Part shown: piece by piece, positions 7,661-13,252 of the stretch | Numbering within the stretch: the stretch's first letter is position 1 | Layout of the letters: every line of letters starts with the position of its first letter | DNA from: JAFGBH01 sp964430915 | Lineage (GTDB): Bacteria > Desulfobacterota > Syntrophia > Syntrophales > UBA2210 | Direction: 5' to 3' | Assembly: GCA_964430915.1 (NCBI GenBank) | Contig: CAYSHT010000058.1 | Span: 1-13,252 of the forward strand | DNA length: 13,252 bases | The notes under the pieces: generated by a model | Told to the model about the DNA's origin: nothing | Databases searched by the model: none | The model's input: the letters and a program-made list of their open reading frames with translations, nothing else | Translations under genes and position numbers: made by a program

Positions 7661-8590
7661 TTATAAAATCTTGAGGTCGTCAAATGTTTCCTTCATGATA
7701 TCTGCCGACTCACGGAGGGCAGCGAGTTCCCCCGGAGAGAGCTTTATCTCGAATATCTTTTCCACACCCGAAGCACCGAGCAGTACCGGCACGCCGATAT
7801 GAATTCCATTTATTCCGTACTGCCCGCTAAGATAGGTCGAAACGGGGAATACCCTCTTGCTGTCGTTGATAATCGCCTCGATCATTGCCGTCACCGATGC
7901 CGAAGGCGCGTGCCAGGCACTTCCCTTTTTCAGGAGGTTGACTATTTCGGCGCCCCCGTTCTTTGTCCTCTCGATGATCTCGTCGAGACGTTCCTTTTGT
8001 ATGTAATTGCTTACGGGAATTCCTTTAAGCGTTGTATAACTGTCGACGGGAACCATCGACTCCCCGTGGCTGCCGAGTACCATCGTTTCGATATCCTTCA
8101 CCGAAACATCGAGTTCCCGGGAAAGAAAATATTTATATCTCGCCGTATCGAGAATGCCCCCCATTCCCATGACCCGTGAAGGGGAGAATCTGCACACCCG
8201 CCAGGCGAGATGGGTCATCACATCGAGGGGATTTGTGACCATTATGATAATAGCATCGGGTGCATAGTCACAGATCTTTTCAGTGACCGTTTTTATGATG
8301 CCGCCGTTTTTGAGGGCCAGCTCCTCTCGTGCCATTCCCGGGGTTCTGGGAAATCCCGCGGTGAAGACAACGATATCCGAACCTTCTATGTCGGAAAGAT
8401 TGTTGGTACCGGTGACCCTGCCGTCAAATCTTTCTATTGAAGTCGATTGCGATATGTCGAGGGCCTTCCCCTGGGGAAGATCTTCAACAATATCGTAGAG
8501 TACGACATCGGCCAGGTTTTTTTCCACCGTTCTCTGTGCGGTCATCGTGCCGACGAAGCCCGATCCTATAATAGAAACCTTGCTGTGCAT
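7661..8590 (-). CDS. mdh: NAD-dependent malate dehydrogenase (LDH-like type)
   Basis: This 309-residue enzyme interconverts malate and oxaloacetate. The nucleotide-binding loop is GSGFVG at 9-14, with Asp33 at the end of the second strand favouring NAD over NADP. Substrate-binding Arg82 and Arg88 (FPRTPGMAREEL) identify malate rather than lactate dehydrogenase, since lactate enzymes carry Gln at position 82. The catalytic pair is Asp148 (GILDTARY) and His175 (GSHGES), with Arg151 as third substrate arginine. Length is normal for this tetrameric bacterial type. GGGAG stands 8 bases before ATG 8590. It heads the mdh-radical SAM-rng operon and lies 109 bp after the 126-residue gene on the same strand; no convincing terminator or promoter was seen in that gap. 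It would supply the malate step of the citric acid or methylmalonyl-CoA routes. Confidence 0.95.
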   Translation of the reverse strand: MHSKVSIIGSGFVGTMTAQRTVEKNLADVVLYDIVEDLPQGKALDISQSTSIERFDGRVTGTNNLSDIEGSDIVVFTAGFPRTPGMAREELALKNGGIIKTVTEKICDYAPDAIIIMVTNPLDVMTHLAWRVCRFSPSRVMGMGGILDTARYKYFLSRELDVSVKDIETMVLGSHGESMVPVDSYTTLKGIPVSNYIQKERLDEIIERTKNGGAEIVNLLKKGSAWHAPSASVTAMIEAIINDSKRVFPVSTYLSGQYGINGIHIGVPVLLGASGVEKIFEIKLSPGELAALRESADIMKETFDDLKIL

Positions 8591-8699
8591 TGTCCCTGCT
8601 CCCTCATTTTATTGATAATTTGTAACAAAAAAACATAACACAAAAGGGTGGTGGTGAAAAGGTGCCCTTAACCGTACCGGAGTGGTTGTATAAACTCTT

Positions 8700-9080
8700 C
8701 TACAAAGGATTGCCGTATCGGTGAGGGCGTTTCTGGATGTCACTCAATTTCGAAAGGACGAATCGCGATGGAAAAACGGGTTTTTCGATATAGGGGAGTG
8801 TACTTATTATGAAATCGTCCAAGAGTTCATTGAAAATCTTCTCTTTTTCTTCCCTGTGTACGAAGGTTCGTTCCTTTTTGTATTCATAGGATATCTCTTT
8901 TCCAAATATCCTGGTTACCATATCGAAATGATCGGGATTATCGAAATACTCTTTTTTGACGGTGACGTTGATTTTTATTGCCAGTTCAACCTTTGTCGTA
9001 TCGGTGGCAATTGTACGAGAATGGTCCCACACCTCTACCACCAGATGATTCGAAAGGGGTATTTCTTTAACGAGACCCAT
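8700..9080 (-). CDS. Conserved-looking protein of unknown function (126 aa)
   Basis: I do not recognise a named family. The 126-residue protein is soluble-looking, with no signal peptide, membrane segment or cysteine. Its first half alternates hydrophobic and polar residues (NHLVVEVWDHSRTIATDTTKV), suggesting beta strands. A charged middle (EYKKERTFV, HREEKEKIF) probably forms helix. The C-terminus is basic (KRPHRYGNPL). The start at 9080 has GTGAG and GAGG upstream. Acidic and basic residues are balanced and the composition resembles that of neighbouring genes. The overlapping plus-strand frame (8721-9164) is richer in Phe, Tyr, Cys and His and looks like its shadow. It faces purU across a 147-bp divergent spacer and points toward mdh, with which it might be cotranscribed. 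My impression that similar proteins occur in related anaerobes is unverified. Confidence 0.7.
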   Translation of the reverse strand: MGLVKEIPLSNHLVVEVWDHSRTIATDTTKVELAIKINVTVKKEYFDNPDHFDMVTRIFGKEISYEYKKERTFVHREEKEKIFNELLDDFIISTLPYIEKPVFPSRFVLSKLSDIQKRPHRYGNPL

Positions 9081-9160
9081 TTGTGCTCACTTACCTCAAC
9101 TTTCTCTGAAAATCCCCGCTTCTATATCACAGGAGTCGGATTTGGCAAAGTCATTAAATC

Positions 9161-9188
9161 TTGACTTGAAGGGGCTATTTCATATATT
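9161..9188 (+). promoter_or_regulatory. Putative sigma-70-type promoter of purU
   Basis: TTGACT (9161-9166) and TATATT (9183-9188) each match 5 of 6 consensus bases and are separated by 16 bp. Transcription would begin near 9195, giving a leader of about 33 bases with GGAG 10 bases before the purU ATG. The position in the divergent spacer supports it. It is predicted by eye only. Confidence 0.5.
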
Positions 9189-9227
9189 GAGCTCTACGGA
9201 ATAAAAACTCAATGGAGTTCTGTTGTT

Positions 9228-10085
9228 ATGGAAAAACCGACTGCCACCATACTTCTTTCATGCCCCGATCAAAAGGGGATCGTCGCGACGATATCCAATT
9301 TCATCTTTAAGAATAACGGTAATATTCTTGATGCCGCGCAGTATTCCGCTCAGCCCGAAAATATTTTTTTAATGAGGATTGAGTGGGAACTTGAGGGGTT
9401 TTCCATACCCCGCGAAGAGATAGCGAAGATCTTTTCTCCCCTGGCGGAGAAATTTTCGATGAAATGGGACCTTCGTTTTTCTGATTATAAACCGAAGATT
9501 GCAATTTTCGTTTCCAGCCAGACCTACTGTTTTCATGATCTTATCCTGCGGCATCGTATGGGAGACTTTCGGGGTGACATATCGCTCGTCATAAGCAACC
9601 ACCTTGATCTGAAGCTCCTTGCCGAGCAGATGGGGATGAAATTCAGGCATTATCCGATTACGAAGGAAAACAGACTCGAGCAGGAGGAAAAAGAGCTGAA
9701 AGAGCTCAAGAAACGCAAGATTGACCTCGTAATTCTTGCCCGGTATATGCAGATACTGAGCGGGCGATTTGTCGATGAGTACCGGAACCGCATCATAAAT
9801 ATTCACCATTCCTTTCTCCCCGCTTTTGCGGGAGGAAAGCCCTATCAGCAGGCCTATGACAGGGGAGTCAAGATAATCGGTGCCACCAGTCACTATGTGA
9901 CGGAAACGCTCGATGAGGGGCCGATTATCGCACAGGACGTTAACGAGATATCCCATAAGGATTCTGTGGAGACGATGAAGCTTAAGGGCAAAGATCTGGA
10001 AAGGACTGTGCTTGCCAAGGCGGTGAGGCTTCACCTCGATAACAGGATACTGGTCTACGGATCGAAAACCGTAATATTTGATTGA
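9228..10085 (+). CDS. purU: Formyltetrahydrofolate deformylase
   Basis: PurU hydrolyses 10-formyl-tetrahydrofolate to formate and tetrahydrofolate, balancing one-carbon pools. Residues 5-85 form an ACT domain (ATILLSCPDQKGIVATIS) that in E. coli senses Met and Gly. The formyltransferase domain follows from about residue 88. The catalytic triad is visible as N191 and H193 (NIHHSFLPAF) and D229 (TLDEGP), with exactly the 2- and 36-residue spacing seen in E. coli glycinamide formyltransferase (N106, H108, D144). The ACT domain and the SHYVTETLDEGPIIAQ block point to PurU rather than PurN. Length (285) is normal. It stands alone on its strand, with its own promoter, and converges on the amidohydrolase 27 bp downstream. 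Its formate could feed the formate dehydrogenase encoded at the left end, but that link is inference. Confidence 0.94.
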   Translation: MEKPTATILLSCPDQKGIVATISNFIFKNNGNILDAAQYSAQPENIFLMRIEWELEGFSIPREEIAKIFSPLAEKFSMKWDLRFSDYKPKIAIFVSSQTYCFHDLILRHRMGDFRGDISLVISNHLDLKLLAEQMGMKFRHYPITKENRLEQEEKELKELKKRKIDLVILARYMQILSGRFVDEYRNRIINIHHSFLPAFAGGKPYQQAYDRGVKIIGATSHYVTETLDEGPIIAQDVNEISHKDSVETMKLKGKDLERTVLAKAVRLHLDNRILVYGSKTVIFD

Positions 10086-10112
10086 GCAGGGGATGCCGCC
10101 AAGGACTTCCCA

Positions 10113-10943
10113 TCATTTTCCCAAGAGTTGAAGGCCGTTGTCGCGAAATACCCGCTGGTAGAAGTCGCTGGAAAGGTAGAAACCTTTCAGACAGTTGATT
10201 TCTTCCTCTCTCGGATAGATAAGATTGGGGAAATCAGACCCGTAGAGTATTCTCTCTTTGTGGTTCTCGAGGACCTCGACCTTCTGATCGAACATCAGCC
10301 CGGATTTGGGGAGGAATGCCCAGGTAGTATCCAGGTAGATATTGGGGAAGCGGTCCAGGAGCTGGGTGAACCCACCATATTCCATCGCTCCCATATGTGC
10401 CACGTTTGCGGGAAGATCGGGATACCTCTCGAGAAGCCTTCTGAAATTTTCGATGCCGACATAGTTGTTTCCGACCGGTCCGTTTCCGACGTGGAGCAAG
10501 AGTCTCTTGCCTTTTTCCATGACCATTTCATAGAGCGGGAAGAGTCGTTCATCGTCGGGGTAAAACATCTGCACAAGGAGCTGAAGCTTGAATCCCATTA
10601 CCCTGGGATGATCGAGAAGGTCTCTCGCCATGGTAAGTGCATCATTGTCGTCGGGGTGATATGCGGCAAAGCAGTAAAGTTCTGGATACTCATCTAGGAC
10701 CTTGAGATTCCATGTGTTGAGATCCTTCGCTATTCCTTTTTTGTGGGCATAATTGGAATAGACGATATGTTCCACAGCCCTTTCATGGAGATAGTCGATG
10801 CACTCCTGGTAATAGAGCTCATGGAGAATGTTAAATCCGTAGGTTGAAGCGAAGTATTTCCAGATTGCGTCGAAGAGTCTGTCCGGGAAGAGATGTACGT
10901 GAAAATCAATAATCTTGTCTGGAAAATTCCGCACCGAATCCAT
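10113..10943 (-). CDS. Amidohydrolase_2 family metal-dependent hydrolase or decarboxylase
   Basis: This 276-residue TIM-barrel enzyme of the amidohydrolase superfamily (PF04909 type) carries the expected metal-site residues: H15-x-H17 (DFHVH), K119 (GFKLQ), H151 (LLLHVG), H183 (VAHMG) and D237 (GSDFP). Related proteins hydrolyse lactones or amides or decarboxylate aromatic acids; the substrate here cannot be read from sequence. No signal peptide is seen. ATG 10943 has only a close GAGAG upstream, so the ribosome site is poor, but little sequence precedes the first motif and any later start would threaten it. It lies downstream of the acyl-CoA ligase on the same strand, separated by a strong hairpin at 11041-11068, so it is probably a separate transcription unit. 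I found no convincing promoter in 10944-11040. Confidence 0.85.
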   Translation of the reverse strand: MDSVRNFPDKIIDFHVHLFPDRLFDAIWKYFASTYGFNILHELYYQECIDYLHERAVEHIVYSNYAHKKGIAKDLNTWNLKVLDEYPELYCFAAYHPDDNDALTMARDLLDHPRVMGFKLQLLVQMFYPDDERLFPLYEMVMEKGKRLLLHVGNGPVGNNYVGIENFRRLLERYPDLPANVAHMGAMEYGGFTQLLDRFPNIYLDTTWAFLPKSGLMFDQKVEVLENHKERILYGSDFPNLIYPREEEINCLKGFYLSSDFYQRVFRDNGLQLLGK

Positions 10944-11040
10944 CTCTCGTAAAGGTTTTCGAAAGGTTCACAACAAACAGCGGGCTGTGGTGTATCATAA
11001 AGAAAGGGGGATTGCCACGTTAAAAATTTCCCCAGCTGGG

Positions 11041-11068
11041 AAGATGCCCCGCCGATGCGGGGCATCTT
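11041..11068 (-). terminator. Strong 12-bp hairpin, probable terminator of the acyl-CoA ligase gene
   Basis: Arms AAGATGCCCCGC (11041-11052) and GCGGGGCATCTT (11057-11068) pair perfectly around the loop CGAT. It begins 21 bases after the stop of the minus-strand acyl-CoA ligase. On that strand no U-run follows directly. A second small stem-loop (TTCCC, loop AGCTG, GGGAA) and then ATTTTT come next, and these may complete the terminator. The plus strand has no facing gene here. Confidence 0.65.
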
Positions 11069-11089
11069 CTTCAGTTTCCGAAATTTCCG

Positions 11090-12886
11090 TTACTCATACA
11101 TGCCGTCGATTACGGGTAAATATTTTTCATTGATCACCTTTCTCTTCAGCTTCAGTGTTGGAGTAAGCTCCCCCGTTTCGATACTGAATTCATGGGGGAG
11201 AAGGGTGAATTTTCGTATCTGCTCCACCCTGGCGTAGTCCTTCATCAGTTCCTTTATCTTTTCATCGTAGAACTTGACGATTGCCGGCTTCTCGATGAGA
11301 TCCTCGTTCCCGGTGAATGATATGCCCTGACTCTTCGCGTATGAGGAAAGCTCGATAAAGTTGGGCACGATAATCGCACTCAGATATTTCTTACCCTCGC
11401 CGATAGTCACAGCCTGCTCGATATAGAGATTGGCGGAAAGAGTGTTTTCTATATTCTGGGGCGAAATGTTTTTGCCTCCTGCGGTCACGATAAGATCCTT
11501 CTTCCTGTCAGTGATATGGAGACATCCTCTTTCGTCTATGAATCCGATGTCTCCCGTCATGAACCAGCCATCTTCCGTAAATACAGCCTTCGTTTCTTCC
11601 GGTTTGTTGAAGTAGCCTTTCATGACCTGGGGGCCTTTGATGAGAATCTCTCCGTCCTCGGCGATTATAATGTCCGTCCTGGGGAATGGAGGGCCCACCG
11701 AACCGAATGAGAAAACCTCAAAAGTATTGGCATTCGTAACCGGCGTGGTTTCGGTCAGGCCGTAGCCGTTGTGCACATTGATTCCGATACCATTGAAGAA
11801 GCGGTCAATCTCTGTGGCAATCGCGCCGCCACCGCTGATGAAGATACTGATTTTATCCATTCCCAGGGCGTCACGCATCTTTGAAAACACAAGCTTTTCT
11901 GCAATGTTGTACTGAAGATTAAGAAAGAATGGTACCGGCTCTCGCTGTACGCGGAAATCGACCGCCCTGTCGGCAACGCTCGTCGCCCAGCCAAAGAGTT
12001 TCTTTTTGGTCGGGGGGGCCTTTTCCACTTTCGAGAGCAGACCGGAGTGTATCTTTTCAAAGAGACGGGGGACGCTGACCACCAGTGTGGGGCGTGAAGC
12101 CTGCAAGTCTTCGAGAATCGTCTGAAAGCTCTCGGCAAGATAATTAACCGCTCCGATATCATACATCAGGTAGACGCTGACCGTTCTTCCCAGGGAATGA
12201 CTCCAGGGAAGAAAGGAAAGGGCTACATCGTGATGTCCAATTGTCGGATGACTCTCGTAGCACTGCTTTATGTTGGCAACAAAATTGTTATGGGTAAGCA
12301 TAACGCCCTTCGGCTGACCGGTGGTTCCCGAGGTGTAGATTAGTGTCGCGAGGTCTTCAGAATCAATGGCGTTGAGGCGCTCATCAAAGGCATCTTTTTC
12401 TTTCGATTGTGCCCCCATCTCCATAACCTGGTCGAGGGTGAGGATGTTGGTATCATCCGTGGCGATAGGATCAAAGGTTATGATCGTTTCCAGTCCCGGC
12501 ATTTCGTTTTTGGAGGCAAGTGTCCTTTCCAGGTGGTCCTGGTCGGAGATAAAAACGATTTTTGAGCCGGAATCGTTCACGATGTATGCTGCTTCCGGTC
12601 CCGAATTGGTCGCATAGATTGGTGCATCTGACGCAGTGATTGAAAGAATGGCAAGGTCAGCGACCAGCCACTCCCACCTGTTGTCGGAAAAAATCGCTAC
12701 CATGTCTCCTTTTTTTACACCGAGTGCGATGAGCCCGAGCCCGAGATTCGTGACTTTTTTTTGCATCTCATCCCAGCTGATATCGGTGAATTTACCATTC
12801 TCCTTGTACCGTACACAGGCTTCATGCCTGTACTGTTGTGCCCTGTTGTGGAAAATGCCGGCGATTGATTTTTCTGAGTACTCCAT
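11090..12886 (-). CDS. Long-chain acyl-CoA synthetase (AMP-forming, FadD15-like)
   Basis: This 598-residue member of the ANL superfamily activates a fatty acid with ATP to acyl-AMP and then acyl-CoA. The phosphate-binding loop is YTSGTTGQPKG (184-194), and the adenine/aryl motif is YGLTETTP (375-382). D446 (TGDIG) binds ribose and R461 (TDRKKD) sits in the hinge. The C-terminal GELTPTLKLKRK (572-583) is typical of the long-chain FadD15-like subgroup and carries candidate catalytic lysines. There is no signal peptide. Such enzymes act at the inner face of the membrane. AAGGGAGG lies 6 bases before ATG 12886, the best ribosome site in the window. The gene is flanked by hairpins at 11041-11068 and 13064-13091, so it is probably a single-gene unit. 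Its promoter contains a perfect palindrome, implying control by a repressor. Exact chain length or an aromatic substrate cannot be excluded. Confidence 0.94.
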   Translation of the reverse strand: MEYSEKSIAGIFHNRAQQYRHEACVRYKENGKFTDISWDEMQKKVTNLGLGLIALGVKKGDMVAIFSDNRWEWLVADLAILSITASDAPIYATNSGPEAAYIVNDSGSKIVFISDQDHLERTLASKNEMPGLETIITFDPIATDDTNILTLDQVMEMGAQSKEKDAFDERLNAIDSEDLATLIYTSGTTGQPKGVMLTHNNFVANIKQCYESHPTIGHHDVALSFLPWSHSLGRTVSVYLMYDIGAVNYLAESFQTILEDLQASRPTLVVSVPRLFEKIHSGLLSKVEKAPPTKKKLFGWATSVADRAVDFRVQREPVPFFLNLQYNIAEKLVFSKMRDALGMDKISIFISGGGAIATEIDRFFNGIGINVHNGYGLTETTPVTNANTFEVFSFGSVGPPFPRTDIIIAEDGEILIKGPQVMKGYFNKPEETKAVFTEDGWFMTGDIGFIDERGCLHITDRKKDLIVTAGGKNISPQNIENTLSANLYIEQAVTIGEGKKYLSAIIVPNFIELSSYAKSQGISFTGNEDLIEKPAIVKFYDEKIKELMKDYARVEQIRKFTLLPHEFSIETGELTPTLKLKRKVINEKYLPVIDGMYE

Positions 12887-12921
12887 GTAAAACCTCCCTT
12901 CTTTTTATTACGCGCTTCATT

Positions 12922-12950
12922 ATTTTAAATCCTGTGGGATTTAATGTGCA
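12922..12950 (-). promoter_or_regulatory. Putative promoter of the acyl-CoA ligase gene
   Basis: Read on the minus strand, TGCACA (12950-12945, 4 of 6 matches to TTGACA) and TAAAAT (12927-12922, 5 of 6 matches to TATAAT) are exactly 17 bp apart. Transcription would begin near 12915, giving a short leader with the AAGGGAGG ribosome site. A competing TTGACA is at 13039-13034, but its -10 candidates (ATATCT, TATCTG) are poor. Confidence 0.5.
12925..12944. promoter_or_regulatory. Perfect 20-bp palindromic operator candidate
   Basis: TTAAATCC and GGATTTAA form two perfect 8-bp half-sites around the 4-bp centre TGTG. The element fills the 17-bp spacer of the predicted acyl-CoA ligase promoter and runs three bases into its -10 box, which is where a dimeric repressor would block RNA polymerase. 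The regulator is not in the window. A TetR- or GntR-type fatty-acid regulator would be a reasonable guess, but the sequence does not name one. Confidence 0.5.
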
Positions 12951-13063
12951 CATTTCCTGTAGGGACGCTCAGCCTATCCCCCCTGCTAAGCTTTAGTTTA
13001 CAGCTATGTCAGATATTCTGTCCCTGGATGATATGTCAAAAAGCGAAATCACTGCTATAGAGA

Positions 13064-13091
13064 ACAATGCCCCGGAAGACCGGGGCATTGT
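13064..13091 (-). terminator. Strong 12-bp hairpin, probable terminator of the gene at the right edge
   Basis: Arms ACAATGCCCCGG (13064-13075) and CCGGGGCATTGT (13080-13091) pair perfectly around the loop AAGA. It starts 8 bases after the stop of the partial minus-strand gene and is followed on that strand by TCTCTAT, a weak U-rich tail. Its arms share the core ATGCCCCG/CGGGGCAT with the hairpin at 11041-11068. Confidence 0.65.
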
Positions 13092-13099
13092 CGTTTATA

Positions 13100-13252
13100 T
13101 TATGACGGCATCGTGGTGAACACGCCGTTTGGATCCACACCGGTACGAAGAATGTGGAGTGCCTCTGGAGTAATCATCGGTGATTCGGGTATTTCACCCT
13201 CCGGTTTCAGGAGCTCAAAACCAGTGGTCTGTTCTGCGATCTCGAAGGGGAT
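13100..13252 (-). CDS. C-terminal fragment of an unidentified protein (cut by window edge)
   Basis: The frame is open from the right edge to TAA at 13102-13100, giving 50 residues that begin IPFEIAEQTTGFELLKPEGE and end TGVDPNGVFTTMPS. Composition is protein-like (acidic, Pro-rich, soluble), and a strong hairpin follows the stop directly, which supports a real gene end. I do not recognise the family from this tail. It reads toward the acyl-CoA ligase but is separated from it by the hairpin and the ligase's own promoter, so the two are probably not one operon. Confidence 0.65.
   Translation of the reverse strand: MPFEIAEQTTGFELLKPEGEIPESPMITPEALHILRTGVDPNGVFTTMPS

Noticed and set aside
8721..9164. 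147-residue plus-strand open frame opposite the unknown 126-residue gene
   Set aside because: Its composition is Phe/Tyr/Cys-rich and unlike a normal soluble protein, it has no ribosome site, and its end runs into the predicted purU promoter. The minus-strand frame looks more like a protein.
9369..10034. 221-residue minus-strand open frame
   Set aside because: It is antisense to purU, whose catalytic triad and ACT domain are intact over this stretch.
10128..10697. 189-residue plus-strand open frame
   Set aside because: It is antisense to the amidohydrolase, whose metal-binding residues are all visible on the minus strand.
10944..11040. Sigma-54 or TATGAT promoter for the amidohydrolase
   Set aside because: TGGCA is present but the GC of the -12 element is missing at the required spacing, and TATGAT lacks a -35 partner.
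13006..13119. Possible 37-residue plus-strand small ORF starting MSDILSLDDM
   Set aside because: It has no ribosome site, runs through the strong hairpin at 13064-13091, and overlaps the end of the minus-strand partial gene. Coding is possible but unsupported.

Overview
The window looks like chromosomal DNA of a strictly anaerobic bacterium. It holds cytoplasmic heterodisulfide-reductase-like subunits next to a molybdo/tungsto-formate dehydrogenase, a fused TIGR03960/DUF2344 radical SAM protein beside RNase G, an LDH-type malate dehydrogenase and a long-chain acyl-CoA ligase. This mix is typical of syntrophic or sulfate-reducing Desulfobacterota (the Syntrophus/Syntrophobacter sort). That placement is inferred from gene content, not proven. 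No rRNA, tRNA, CRISPR array, insertion sequence or phage gene was seen, and coding style is even throughout.

Layout. (1) Positions 1-3321, plus strand: the 3' part of an hdrC-like ferredoxin gene, hdrB, and a formate dehydrogenase catalytic subunit with Cys instead of selenocysteine. They are packed with a 1-base overlap and a 1-base gap and so form one operon. (2) 3407-3676, plus strand: an 89-residue, three-helix, SemiSWEET/PQ-loop-like membrane protein. (3) 3671-8590, minus strand: mdh, then the radical SAM/DUF2344 fusion, then rng. The spacing is 2 bp and then a 23-bp overlap, so this is a second tight operon, read from 8590 down to 3671. A conserved-looking 126-residue protein of unknown function (8700-9080) lies just upstream on the same strand. 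(4) 9228-10085, plus strand: purU, with a recognisable promoter. (5) 10113-10943, minus strand: an amidohydrolase_2 family metal hydrolase. (6) 11090-12886, minus strand: a long-chain acyl-CoA synthetase with a strong ribosome binding site and a promoter whose spacer is filled by a perfect 20-bp palindrome. (7) 13100-13252, minus strand: the C-terminal 50 residues of an unidentified protein.

How they fit together. HdrC, HdrB and FdhA are probably parts of a soluble formate dehydrogenase-heterodisulfide-reductase-type complex linking formate to a thiol/disulfide or ferredoxin couple, with HdrA expected just off the left edge. PurU also makes formate, from formyl-tetrahydrofolate. Malate dehydrogenase and the acyl-CoA ligase point to central carbon flow and fatty-acid activation, as expected of an organism that degrades fatty acids or aromatics and disposes of electrons as formate. 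The radical SAM/RNase G pair is an RNA-related housekeeping block. The least explained items are the palindromic operator before the acyl-CoA ligase, two GC-rich hairpins sharing the same arm core on either side of that gene, and the 126-residue orphan.
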